Shown here piece after piece: positions 1-7,883 of a stretch of 40,811 bases of DNA. Origin of the DNA: an uncultured Enhydrobacter sp. (GTDB lineage: Bacteria > Pseudomonadota > Gammaproteobacteria > Pseudomonadales > Moraxellaceae); NCBI GenBank assembly GCA_946222995.1, contig CAMIOS010000020.1:1-40811 (forward strand). The letters are read 5' to 3'. Made by a program: the position numbers and the translations under genes. The first letter of the stretch is position 1. Every line of letters starts with the position of its first letter. A model generated the notes under the pieces. The model did not search any database. It was not told the origin of the DNA and saw only the letters and a program-made list of their open reading frames with translations.

Positions 1-27
1 GGTCATCGTCAGCTCCCTTATTCCTAA
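1..27 (+). CDS. possible C-terminal end of an upstream gene (partial)
   Basis: Read in frame 1, the first eight codons (GHRQLPYS) end at a TAA at 25-27, directly in front of a rho-independent terminator. That arrangement suggests the tail of a gene that begins outside the window. Eight codons are too few to identify a product, and the other two forward frames remain open here, so this is a weak call based mainly on the terminator position. Confidence 0.3.
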   Translation, partial: GHRQLPYS

Positions 28-56
28 ACCCCCGTTCGATTGAGCGGGGGTTTTTT
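26..56 (+). terminator. rho-independent terminator of the upstream gene
   Basis: A nine-base stem (AAACCCCCG, 26-34, pairing with CGGGGGTTT, 45-53) closes a ten-base loop and runs into a T tract. It separates whatever lies to the left from katE. Confidence 0.85.
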
Positions 57-135
57 ACTTTTTAATCCTGACTTTTTAAAACATAGATTTACGTAATGTT
101 CACACGTTTTTTTATCTATTACCTATATAATCGTT

Positions 136-190
136 TTGTCAAACTTGAAATGATATACTAAATAAGTTTGATAAACATCATAACTATAAT
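136..190 (+). promoter_or_regulatory. katE promoter region with an inverted repeat
   Basis: The katE leader contains a perfect TATAAT at 185-190, about 34 bases before the start codon, but no good -35 element at standard spacing. Just upstream are two 8-base arms, TCAAACTT (139-146) and AAGTTTGA (164-171), separated by 17 bases. A TTGTCA (136-141) is also present. A weak -35 with a nearby dyad would fit an activator-dependent stress promoter, but the regulator cannot be named from sequence. Confidence 0.35.
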
Positions 191-223
191 CACCAATTCT
201 AATTATATACATAGGTAGCTATC

Positions 224-2317
224 ATGAGCCAAAAGCCAAAACAACCAGAACCCAATATGAATAATGCACTTGGTAATTCGGGTGAAACCCATCAGTTAGC
301 TGATAAACAATCAACCAATTTGACTACCCAGCAAGGTGTAGTTATTAGTGATAATCAAAATTCGTTAAGTGCCGGACGTCATGGTCCAGCCTTACTTGAA
401 GATTTTATTCTACGTGAAAAAATTACCCATTTTGACCACGAGCGTATTCCAGAGCGGATTGTCCATGCTCGTGGTAGTGCAGCTCATGGTTATTTTGAAT
501 TAACAGAGTCATTAGAAGGCTATACGACGGCTAAAGTTTTTACTGAAGTTGGAAAACGTACCCCAGTTTTTGCACGTTTCTCAACCGTATCAGGTGGTCG
601 TGGGTCTATTGATACGCCGCGTGATATTCGTGGTTTTGCGGTAAAAATCTATACTGAGGAAGGCAATTTAGATTTGGTGGGTAATAATACCCCAGTATTT
701 TTTATTCAGGATGGGATTAAATTCCCTGATTTGGTCCATGCATTAAAAATGGAGCCAGATCGTGGTTATCCACAAGCGGCCTCTGCCCATGATACCTTTT
801 ATGATTTTATTTCATTGAGCCCAGAAACGTTACATAACTATCTTTGGGCGATGAGTGATCGTGCAATTCCACGTAGCTTGCGCATGATAGAAGGCTTTGG
901 GATTCACAGTTACCGTTTTGTGAATGAATCAGGGAAAAGTGTCTTTTTCCGTTACCATTGGCGTCCGCGTTTGCAGTTACAGTCGCATATTTGGGATGAG
1001 GCAGTAAAAGTGGCAGGCGCTGATCATGATTATCATCGCCGTGATTTATTTGAAACCTTTGAACAAGGTGACGAAGTGATTTGGGACTTTGGTGTGCAAA
1101 TATTTACCGAAGAACAAGCCGATAAATTTCCATTTGACCATTTAGACGCGACTAAGTTGATTCCTGAAGAGTTGGTACCGCTTAAAATGATTGGGAAAAT
1201 AGTGTTAAATCGTTATCCTGATAACTTCTTTTCCGAAACCGAACAAGTAGCATTTTGCCCAGCCAATGTCGTACCTGGGATTGATTTTAGTAATGACCCT
1301 TTATTGCAAGGTCGTTTATTTAGTTACTTAGATACCCAATTATCACGTCTGGGTTCACCAAATTTTGCACAATTGCCTATTAATGCGCCAAAATGCCCCT
1401 TCCATAATATGCAACGTGATGGTTATATGCAGATGCAAATACCGACCGGACGCGTATCCTATGAGCCACAAAGTTTAGAACCTGAGAAACCACGTGAAAA
1501 CCCAGCGGTAGGCTTTAAATCCTTTGCAGATAAGTTATCACAGCGTAATGATGATGTGAAGGGACGTATTCGTGCAGAAAGTTTTGCTGATCATTATAGC
1601 CAACCCCGTATGTTCTATCGTAGCCAGACCCCCATTGAGCAGGCGCATATCGCCTCGGCGGTGGTTTTTGAATTGTCAAAAGTAGAAACCCCATATATCC
1701 GTGAGCGTATGGTTGCCCAACTTTTAACAGTTGATGAAGAATTGGGCAAACGCGTGGCACAAGGGTTGGGTATGAAACAATTACCAAAAGCCATTGAGCC
1801 AGCGGTGGCTGTGCAAGACCTGCCTTTATCACCTGCGTTACAGTTGATTGGTAAAGCCAAGCCAACGCTAGAAGGTCGTAAGGTGGGTATTTTGGTGGCA
1901 GAAAATTCTAATGCTGAGATGCTTGAGATCTATAAAGCAGCTATTAAAGCCGAAAAAGCCACCCCATTTGTGGTAGCCCCAAAAATTAATGTTACTTTAA
2001 ATAATGGCGAAACGATTGCCGCGGATGGTCAATTGGCAGGTAGCCCGTCAGTGCTGTTTGATGCGGTTGTCAGTATCATCATGCCTGATGAAGCCAAAAA
2101 ATTGGCTAAAAATAGTGCAGCAATTGATTGGTTTAAAGATGCGCATGCCCATCTAAAAGCGATTGCGTATTGTGGCGCGACTGATGAATTTATTTTAACC
2201 CCGCAACATATCGAAAAAGATGCCAGCGTGGTGGCGTTAAAAGAGGTGGATAGCTTTATCGCAAAAGCTAAAACTCGGGAATGGGATCGTGAACCAAAGG
2301 TGCGTGATTTAGCTTAA
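224..2317 (+). CDS. katE: catalase HPII, large-subunit (clade 2) catalase
   Basis: Cytoplasmic haem catalase that converts hydrogen peroxide to water and oxygen. The 697-residue length is typical of the large-subunit clade (E. coli HPII has 753) and too long for small-subunit catalases. After a polar N-terminal tail comes the core: distal His81 in VHARGSAAHG, Asn155 in VGNNTPVFF, and proximal haem ligand Tyr368 in RLFSYLDTQLSRLG. Residues from about 550 to the end form the extra flavodoxin-like C-terminal domain that marks this clade. An AGG ribosome site lies about 8 bases before ATG 224. It is a single-gene unit between terminators and converges with cydX. In E. coli katE is a stationary-phase gene; the regulator here is unknown. 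Confidence 0.95.
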   Translation: MSQKPKQPEPNMNNALGNSGETHQLADKQSTNLTTQQGVVISDNQNSLSAGRHGPALLEDFILREKITHFDHERIPERIVHARGSAAHGYFELTESLEGYTTAKVFTEVGKRTPVFARFSTVSGGRGSIDTPRDIRGFAVKIYTEEGNLDLVGNNTPVFFIQDGIKFPDLVHALKMEPDRGYPQAASAHDTFYDFISLSPETLHNYLWAMSDRAIPRSLRMIEGFGIHSYRFVNESGKSVFFRYHWRPRLQLQSHIWDEAVKVAGADHDYHRRDLFETFEQGDEVIWDFGVQIFTEEQADKFPFDHLDATKLIPEELVPLKMIGKIVLNRYPDNFFSETEQVAFCPANVVPGIDFSNDPLLQGRLFSYLDTQLSRLGSPNFAQLPINAPKCPFHNMQRDGYMQMQIPTGRVSYEPQSLEPEKPRENPAVGFKSFADKLSQRNDDVKGRIRAESFADHYSQPRMFYRSQTPIEQAHIASAVVFELSKVETPYIRERMVAQLLTVDEELGKRVAQGLGMKQLPKAIEPAVAVQDLPLSPALQLIGKAKPTLEGRKVGILVAENSNAEMLEIYKAAIKAEKATPFVVAPKINVTLNNGETIAADGQLAGSPSVLFDAVVSIIMPDEAKKLAKNSAAIDWFKDAHAHLKAIAYCGATDEFILTPQHIEKDASVVALKEVDSFIAKAKTREWDREPKVRDLA

Positions 2318-2368
2318 TAGTCAACTAATGAATGTTAGATGATTAAATTCCTATTATTAACAATATTG

Positions 2369-2404
2369 ATCCCGCTATCTTAGTGATTATAGCGGGATTT
2401 TATT
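2369..2404 (+). terminator. terminator between katE and cydX
   Basis: A ten-base perfect stem, ATCCCGCTAT (2369-2378) with ATAGCGGGAT (2389-2398), has a ten-base loop and is followed by TTTATTT on the plus strand. It lies 51 bases after the katE stop and 22 bases beyond the cydX stop. It terminates katE and may also stop the converging cyd transcript, although the minus-strand T tract is poor. Confidence 0.8.
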
Positions 2405-2426
2405 TGAGGCTAAATTATCAGGTCAA

Positions 2427-2624
2427 TTAGGCTTCATTATCGGTGGGCTTGCCCGTTTTATGAATATCCTCGGTCGGCTCGCCGTGGGTGGTTGTGCCAG
2501 CTTTAGGATCTTTCTTTGAGCTAAATGCATCGACACGCGCTTGTTCATTCTCTAGCCATAAGGCATTTAACACCGCCAACAATACTGCAAACCCTAATCC
2601 CAAGATCCAAGCAAAATACCACAT
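2427..2624 (-). CDS. cydX: cytochrome bd oxidase small subunit CydX
   Basis: Single-pass membrane peptide that binds CydA and stabilises the haems of cytochrome bd. The 65-residue product opens with MWYFAWILGLGF, the CydX/YbgT signature, and has one hydrophobic segment (about residues 3-23) followed by Glu26. An in-frame ATG six bases upstream directly abuts the AGGAG sequence, leaving no spacing; the second ATG (2624) lies six bases after AGGAG and is preferred. It follows cydB by 25 bases in the cydABX operon. The hydrophilic C-terminal tail of about 35 residues makes it longer than the 37-residue E. coli protein. Confidence 0.88.
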   Translation of the reverse strand: MWYFAWILGLGFAVLLAVLNALWLENEQARVDAFSSKKDPKAGTTTHGEPTEDIHKTGKPTDNEA

Positions 2625-2649
2625 GGTCATCTCCTATCAATTTAAATTT

Positions 2650-3840
2650 CTAATATAGTGTACGGTCATTTTCACGGATATAAGCATTGGTGACTTTACC
2701 CCGCATCACATGGTACGCCCAACTGGTATAACTCACCACAATTGGCAGTAAAATCACTACCACAAACAGCATAATCATCAATGTAAACCGACTAGAAACA
2801 CTATCCCATACGGTGAGGCTCGAGGTTGGGTGGCTAGATGATGGCAGAATAAAGGGAAATAAAGCCACCCCAGCGGTCATGATAATGCCCAATATGGCAA
2901 GGCTTGAACTGATAAAACTCAGCAGTGTTTGTTTGGCTTTTAACAATATCACGGCAAGTATGGGCATCCCCACCCCTAAAGCCGGAAACAGCCAAGCCAG
3001 TGGGTAGGTTTTAAAATTATTTAACCAAGCCCCTGTTTGGGTCATGACTTGTTTATCCAGTACATTCGGCAAGGCTTGTGGATTGACAGGTGAGGTGATT
3101 TGATAACCTGTTAATTTTGCTACCCATACGCCGCCTATCAAAAATAACATCGTAGTCAGTAGGGCAAAAAGGGTGGTCGATTTGATCGCACGGCGTTGCA
3201 AATCGCTTTCGGTGCGGTGCGCAAGAAATGTCCCGCCCTGCATGGTAAGCATGCATACACTTAGCAAACCACACAACAACGCAAATGGGTTAAGCAAGGC
3301 AAAAAAACTGCCAGTGTAAGTCGAGCGTAACGCATTATCAAAGCTAAAGGGTACGCCTAAGAATAAGTTGCCGAATGCCACCCCAAACACCAACGCAGGC
3401 ACAAATGCGCCAATAAACAGCCCCCAATCCCAAGCATTTCGCCAACGGGGATTTTTGAGCATACTGCGGTATTTAAAACCCACAGGACGCAAAAACATCG
3501 CCCATAAAACTGCCATCAACGCCCAATAAAATCCGCTGAATGCAGTAGCATACACCATCGGCCATGCGGCAAAAATCGCCCCGCCTGCGGTAATAAACCA
3601 CACTTGGTTGCCTTCCCAATGCGGACCGATGGTATTGATAATCAAACGGCGTTCATCATCATTCTTGCCCAAAAACGGCAACAATGTGCCCACACCCAAA
3701 TCATGCCCGTCCATAATGGCATAACCAATTAGTAACGCGCCAACAAGTAGCCACCAAATGATTTTTAATATGCCATAATCCGATACGACCTCAACCAACG
3801 AGCCACTTAAGACAAAATTGAACAACAGATGATTAAGCAT
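2650..3840 (-). CDS. cydB: cytochrome bd ubiquinol oxidase subunit II
   Basis: Integral membrane subunit of the bd-type quinol oxidase, pairing with CydA in the inner membrane. The 396 residues form many hydrophobic helices; conserved CydB motifs are visible at GHDLGVG (45-51) and GPHWEGNQVW (72-81). I chose ATG 3840, which follows GAGGTG by four bases, over an upstream GTG at 3852 that lies further inside cydA. The start overlaps the end of cydA by 8 bases, indicating translational coupling. It is slightly longer than the 379-residue E. coli protein. Confidence 0.95.
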   Translation of the reverse strand: MLNHLLFNFVLSGSLVEVVSDYGILKIIWWLLVGALLIGYAIMDGHDLGVGTLLPFLGKNDDERRLIINTIGPHWEGNQVWFITAGGAIFAAWPMVYATAFSGFYWALMAVLWAMFLRPVGFKYRSMLKNPRWRNAWDWGLFIGAFVPALVFGVAFGNLFLGVPFSFDNALRSTYTGSFFALLNPFALLCGLLSVCMLTMQGGTFLAHRTESDLQRRAIKSTTLFALLTTMLFLIGGVWVAKLTGYQITSPVNPQALPNVLDKQVMTQTGAWLNNFKTYPLAWLFPALGVGMPILAVILLKAKQTLLSFISSSLAILGIIMTAGVALFPFILPSSSHPTSSLTVWDSVSSRFTLMIMLFVVVILLPIVVSYTSWAYHVMRGKVTNAYIRENDRTLY

Positions 3841-5461
3841 GGCGCACCTCACTTTGGCTATTTAGCTTGCTTGTATCAGTTGGAATTCTGAGCGTGGGTG
3901 ATTCTTGATGGGGCTTATCTTCGCCATCGTATTTGCCTGTGCCAAGGCTAGCGGGCCCTAACTTGACGTATTTAATCATCAAGAACATCTCAATAATTAA
4001 TAAAAAGGTATAAAAAAGCACAAACCCAGCAAGCGAGCCCCATACTTGGGCAACTGAAATATTAGAAGGCGAGGTGTAAGTCGGTAACATACCATAAATC
4101 GTCCACGGCTGACGACCGTATTCCGCCACAAACCACCCCAATTCGGTGGCAATCCAAGGGGCTGGCAACATATACAATGCCCAACGCAGCAGCCAAGTTT
4201 TTTTGATAAAATTGCCTTTAATGGTCGAATATAAACTCACAGAAAATAAGGCAAACATCAAAAAGCCCATACCCACCATGATGCGAAAACTCCAAAACAT
4301 CGGGATTACATTGGGGATGGTGTCATCGGTGGCTTTTTTAATCATCTCAGGCGTGGCTTGGGTCACATCGGCGGTGTATTTTTTGAGTAGTAGTCCAAAA
4401 CCCAAATCTTTTTTGACTGGCTCAAATTGGGCAATTAGCGTCGCATCCTGTGGGGTTTGCCGTAGTTTCTCAAGCGTTGAAACCGCTGTAATACCATTCA
4501 TAATGCGTTGTTCGTTGATTCTTTTAATGTCATGTATGCCCAAAATTTGTTTGTCCAATGAGCGTGTACCAATAAGCCCCATCGCATACGGAATTTGTAC
4601 CGACCAATTATTTTTGCCCTCGGCTTGGTTAATATCAGCAATCAGATTAAAGCTGGCAGGGGCAGACTCAGTTTCCCACATCGCCTCGATGGTTGCCATT
4701 TTGGTCTGTTGGGCAAGCCCGACGGTATAACCTGATTCATCGCCAAGCACAATTGCGCTACAAATCGCCGCAAAGCCAAACGCTGCTGCCACCTGAAAAC
4801 TACGCTTGGCAAATTCGACATCGCGCTTTTTGAGCAAATACAACGCCGAAATTGACAGCACAAACATTGCCGCCACGGTATAGCCTGCTGACACGGTATG
4901 TACAAACTTGTTTTGCGCATCAGGGTTAAACAATACTGCCGCAAAATCGGTCAGCTCCATGCGCATGGTATGGTAATTAAAGGTTGCCCCGACAGGATCT
5001 TGCATCCAACCATTGGCAATCAAAATCCATAGGGCGGATAAATTGGTTCCCAATGCCATTAACATGGTGGTTAATAAGTGTTGACCTCGTGACAGTTTGT
5101 CCCAACCAAAAAAGAACAGACCAACCATCGTCGATTCTAAGAAAAATGCCATCAAACCTTCGATGGCAAGTGGCGCGCCAAAAATATCACCCACATAATG
5201 CGAATAATACGCCCAGTTGGTGCCAAACTGAAACTCCATTGTGATACCTGTGGTCACCCCCAAGGCAAAATTAATACCAAATAGCTTACCCCAAAAACGG
5301 GTCATGTCTTTCCAAATCGGCTTGCCCGTCATCACATACACCGATTCCATGATGACAAGCATCCATACCATCCCAAGCGTGAGTGGTACGAATAAAAAAT
5401 GATAAAGGGCAGTTACCGCAAACTGCAAGCGGGAAATGTCCACCAAATGCTCAGTAATCAT
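3833..5461 (-). CDS. cydA: cytochrome bd ubiquinol oxidase subunit I
   Basis: Catalytic subunit of the high-affinity terminal oxidase that reduces oxygen to water with electrons from quinol. The 542-residue sequence is collinear with E. coli CydA (522): haem ligands His21, His188 and Met395, proton-path glutamates Glu101 and Glu109, and the long Q-loop with QQTKMATIEAMWET (about 251-264). The GRQPW motif lies near the C-terminus. It is the first gene of cydABX. Bd oxidases work at low oxygen and tolerate nitric oxide and peroxide, which fits neighbours nsrR and katE. An in-frame antisense reading frame of 194 codons at 4146-4730 is a shadow. Confidence 0.98.
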   Translation of the reverse strand: MITEHLVDISRLQFAVTALYHFLFVPLTLGMVWMLVIMESVYVMTGKPIWKDMTRFWGKLFGINFALGVTTGITMEFQFGTNWAYYSHYVGDIFGAPLAIEGLMAFFLESTMVGLFFFGWDKLSRGQHLLTTMLMALGTNLSALWILIANGWMQDPVGATFNYHTMRMELTDFAAVLFNPDAQNKFVHTVSAGYTVAAMFVLSISALYLLKKRDVEFAKRSFQVAAAFGFAAICSAIVLGDESGYTVGLAQQTKMATIEAMWETESAPASFNLIADINQAEGKNNWSVQIPYAMGLIGTRSLDKQILGIHDIKRINEQRIMNGITAVSTLEKLRQTPQDATLIAQFEPVKKDLGFGLLLKKYTADVTQATPEMIKKATDDTIPNVIPMFWSFRIMVGMGFLMFALFSVSLYSTIKGNFIKKTWLLRWALYMLPAPWIATELGWFVAEYGRQPWTIYGMLPTYTSPSNISVAQVWGSLAGFVLFYTFLLIIEMFLMIKYVKLGPASLGTGKYDGEDKPHQESPTLRIPTDTSKLNSQSEVRHA

Positions 5462-5485
5462 ATGGTTTCCTTTATAAAATGGTTA

Positions 5486-5551
5486 ATTGATTGCACAAAT
5501 CAATACAGCCTAAGAAAAAACGTAAATGAATATACGAAAGTAGGGATTATA
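5486..5551 (-). promoter_or_regulatory. cydA upstream region: TATAAT box and inverted repeat
   Basis: On the minus strand a perfect TATAAT lies at 5551-5546, about 85 bases before the cydA ATG, without a recognisable -35. Downstream of it, at 5486-5504, is a perfect dyad ATTGAT-N7-ATCAAT. The half sites match the FNR/CRP-type TTGAT core, but the spacer is 7 rather than the 4 bases of an FNR box. Its place inside the probable leader would suit a repressor or an RNA hairpin. Confidence 0.4.
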
Positions 5552-5635
5552 GGAAATGATATCTACCGCTATTGCTTACAGTCACAAAGTTAATGAATGG
5601 ATAACTTGCTTAAATTGATAAAACGTTATGGGCAA

Positions 5636-6661
5636 TTAAAGTAACGCCAATAACTGCTCAACGGCTTGCTCAGTGGTTGCCCAATCGGTGGCAATACGAA
5701 AAATTGCCCGCTTATCATCGTAGGTATCCCAAAATGCAAACTGCACTTGCTTAGATAATTGTTCATACTGCTGGTGAGTTAAGATAACAAATTGCTGATT
5801 GGTTGGTGACGTGAGTAATAAAGAATAGCCTTTTTGCCTCAAGGTTTGGGCGATATGTTGGGCATGTTGTACTGCCTGTTTACCAATAGTTTGATACAGC
5901 CCATCGCTAAACATCGTATCAAACTGAATACCAAGCAGATACCCTTTGGCAAGTAATGCCCCTTGCTGTTTAACAATGGTATGAAACTGTTTGGGGATAA
6001 ATTGTGGCGTACTAAATACCACCGCTTCACCAAACAGTAAACCTGCTTTAGTACCGCCAAAATAAAACACATCACACCATTGAGCAATGGTTGCTAAATC
6101 CACGTCTGTCTCTGCTGCCAAGCCATAAGCAAGCCTTGCCCCATCGAGCATTAACGGAATATCAAACGCTTTACACACTTGAGAAATTTGGCGAAGCTCC
6201 GCTTGGCGATACAGGGTTCCATATTCGGTTGGGTGTGAAATATACACCATGCCTGGAAACACCTTATGACGATGACTACTATCTTGATAAAAGCCGTTAA
6301 GATAATCTTCGATTTGGCGGGCGGTGATTTTACCGTGTTGGTGCGGTAGGGTAAGCACTTTGTGACCCGTTGCTTCAATTGCCCCCGCTTCATGGACATT
6401 GATATGGCCGGTATCGGCACTCAATACCCCTTGGTAGGGTGCGAGCATGGCTTTGATAATGGTTAAATTGGTCTGTGTCCCCCCAATTAAAAAGTGCACC
6501 TCTGCATCGGGACATTGACAAATTGCCTTGATTTTTTGTTTGGCACAGTCGGTATACTCATCAAACCCATAGCCTGCCATTGGCAAAAGATTGGTGGCTT
6601 GTAACTTGGCAAGAATAGCTGGATGGGCACTTCTGGCGTAGTCGTTGGCAAAATTTAGCAT
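5636..6661 (-). CDS. ltaE: threonine aldolase / beta-eliminating lyase family PLP enzyme
   Basis: Fold-type I pyridoxal-phosphate enzyme, most like low-specificity L-threonine aldolase, which splits threonine to glycine and acetaldehyde. Visible features are the PLP-stacking His86 (in DTGHINVHE), Asp173 in LDGARLAYG that would contact the pyridine nitrogen, and Schiff-base Lys205 in FGGTKAGLL. The 341 residues match the family length. ATG 6661 follows AAGGTG by about six bases; a GTG three codons upstream overlaps that ribosome site and was not chosen. The gene sits alone between nsrR and cydA. Substrate specificity within the family cannot be read from sequence, so the symbol is tentative. 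Confidence 0.8.
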   Translation of the reverse strand: MLNFANDYARSAHPAILAKLQATNLLPMAGYGFDEYTDCAKQKIKAICQCPDAEVHFLIGGTQTNLTIIKAMLAPYQGVLSADTGHINVHEAGAIEATGHKVLTLPHQHGKITARQIEDYLNGFYQDSSHRHKVFPGMVYISHPTEYGTLYRQAELRQISQVCKAFDIPLMLDGARLAYGLAAETDVDLATIAQWCDVFYFGGTKAGLLFGEAVVFSTPQFIPKQFHTIVKQQGALLAKGYLLGIQFDTMFSDGLYQTIGKQAVQHAQHIAQTLRQKGYSLLLTSPTNQQFVILTHQQYEQLSKQVQFAFWDTYDDKRAIFRIATDWATTEQAVEQLLALL

Positions 6662-6814
6662 GTATATCACCTTCAGCGATAACAGATGTTAGACTCTAAA
6701 AAAATCCTTACTATACGCCTTTTTGTATTAATACCATAACCTTCTTGCTGACAAAATAGTATCGGATTGGTTACCGCCAAACTCATGTTATAGATAAAGC
6801 GTCTTACAGAGATT

Positions 6815-7516
6815 TCAAGGGTGAGCAAGTAAATCGCGTAACACATCTGGGTTACTGACCACATCTGCCAAGGTATAACGGTCAAAGACTGCCAAAAATG
6901 CCTGAATTGCCTCAAAAAAAATCGGCTTAAGCTGACACGCTGGCGAGATGACACAAGGCGATATCGGGTCGATTTCATTGGCATGGGTGATCCATGTGTG
7001 ACTATTTAGTGGAATGGCTCGTGCTTGGTTATTAAACGTCACAAGTTTTTCAAGCGATGTCGTACCTGTGTCTAAACCAAGGGCGGTGAAGGGCATGTTT
7101 TGTGTCATAGCCTCAGTAGGGTTATGAGGGTGATTGTGATAGATAGGTTGGTTGTGATAGATAGGTTGCTTGTGATTGTCCTCATTAGAGATATTAGGAT
7201 CAGTTGTTTGACTTATGTTACCATCTGTCGACAAAAAACAATCCACTAAAGCAAAATCTACCTCGGTATAACGCAATACCGCCCCCAGATTAATTTTACT
7301 TGGGTGTTGCGCCAGTCGAATGCCGCCATTTTTACCACGTAAGCTGTCTATAAGACCAAGTTTGCTTAGTTGGTGAACAATTTTAGTCAAATGATTTTTT
7401 GAGATCCGATAACTATCCGCAATATCTTGAATATTGACCAAAGCATAATCCTTCGGCACAACGGCAAGATAAATCAGCGTGCGCAGCGCATAATCACTAT
7501 ATTGGGTAATTCTCAT
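6815..7516 (-). CDS. nsrR: Rrf2-family nitric-oxide sensing repressor NsrR with a large insertion
   Basis: Iron-sulfur transcription repressor that is released from DNA when nitric oxide attacks its cluster. Residues 1-92 form the Rrf2 winged helix and resemble E. coli NsrR closely (KNHLTKIVHQLSKLG, RGKNGGIRLA). The three cluster cysteines are present: Cys93, Cys188 and Cys194 in CVISPACQLK, followed by the typical helix ending DRYTLADVV. In E. coli the first two cysteines are five residues apart (91 and 96); here they are 95 apart, so about 90 residues are inserted, making 233 in place of about 141. The insert is polar and includes two tandem QPIYHN units. The reading frame is intact with no stop. 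It lies upstream of ltaE and cydABX on the same strand. Confidence 0.85.
   Translation of the reverse strand: MRITQYSDYALRTLIYLAVVPKDYALVNIQDIADSYRISKNHLTKIVHQLSKLGLIDSLRGKNGGIRLAQHPSKINLGAVLRYTEVDFALVDCFLSTDGNISQTTDPNISNEDNHKQPIYHNQPIYHNHPHNPTEAMTQNMPFTALGLDTGTTSLEKLVTFNNQARAIPLNSHTWITHANEIDPISPCVISPACQLKPIFFEAIQAFLAVFDRYTLADVVSNPDVLRDLLAHP
7134..7176 (+). repeat. 18-bp tandem repeat inside nsrR
   Basis: Two 18-base units beginning TTGTGATAGATAGG (7134-7151 and 7152-7169) differ only in their last base. They are followed by a 7-base partial third copy (7170-7176). The unit length is a multiple of three, so on the minus strand it encodes QPIYHN twice within the NsrR insertion and keeps the frame. 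Confidence 0.9.
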
Positions 7517-7883
7517 GGCATCCTATGGATAAATTAATTAAAGTTGATGGGATGTTGCCAGTTAGGCTAAAAAACGCTACATTAAATCCAGTCTAAATCG
7601 CGCTATTTTTATCCGCTTATTATACGTCAATTACTTTATATAATGCGTAAAATATATACATGTTTAACACTCACTAATTTTGCCATGACGATATTACAGT
7701 CTCCGTTAACCCTTAAATGCCAGCAAAAATCTATCTTATAGACAATACAAATGTAAATAAACTACAATACAACACTCGTATTTGTTACATTGGCATGGAT
7801 TTTTTACATTGTAAAGCAAGCACGGCTAAGGGATAATACCGCCATCCTTGCCACTTTTTAACATAAAAATTAAGTATGTCGTT
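7517..7883. promoter_or_regulatory. divergent intergenic region between nsrR and bfmS
   Basis: This 367-base AT-rich stretch holds no gene that I can support. It must carry the promoters of nsrR (leftward) and bfmS (rightward). TATAAT boxes occur at 7639-7644 (plus) and 7624-7619 (minus), without strong -35 partners. A better bfmS promoter lies close to the gene and is listed separately. No clear NsrR palindrome was found. Confidence 0.5.
7785..7837 (+). promoter_or_regulatory. probable bfmS promoter with repeated TTACATTG sites
   Basis: TTGTAA (7809-7814) and GATAAT (7832-7837) are separated by 17 bases, a good sigma-70 arrangement that would start transcription about 40 bases before ATG 7884. 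Overlapping it are two direct copies of TTACATTG (7785-7792 and 7804-7811), the second forming the dyad TTTACA-T-TGTAAA. These resemble the TACAT and GTTACA elements of the E. coli RstA box, and BfmR is RstA-like. Autoregulation is an inference. Confidence 0.45.

Noticed and set aside
4146..4730. 194-codon open frame antisense to cydA
   Set aside because: It lies wholly within the highly conserved cydA coding sequence, has no recognisable domain or ribosome site, and is explained by base composition.
7134..7176. Possible CRISPR-like or mobile-element repeat
   Set aside because: The copies are adjacent with no spacers, lie within a coding frame and show no flanking inverted repeats or target-site duplication.
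7643..7661. NsrR-like palindrome ATGCG...TACAT upstream of nsrR
   Set aside because: Half-site spacing is 19 rather than about 17 bases and several key positions differ, so it is not a convincing NsrR box.
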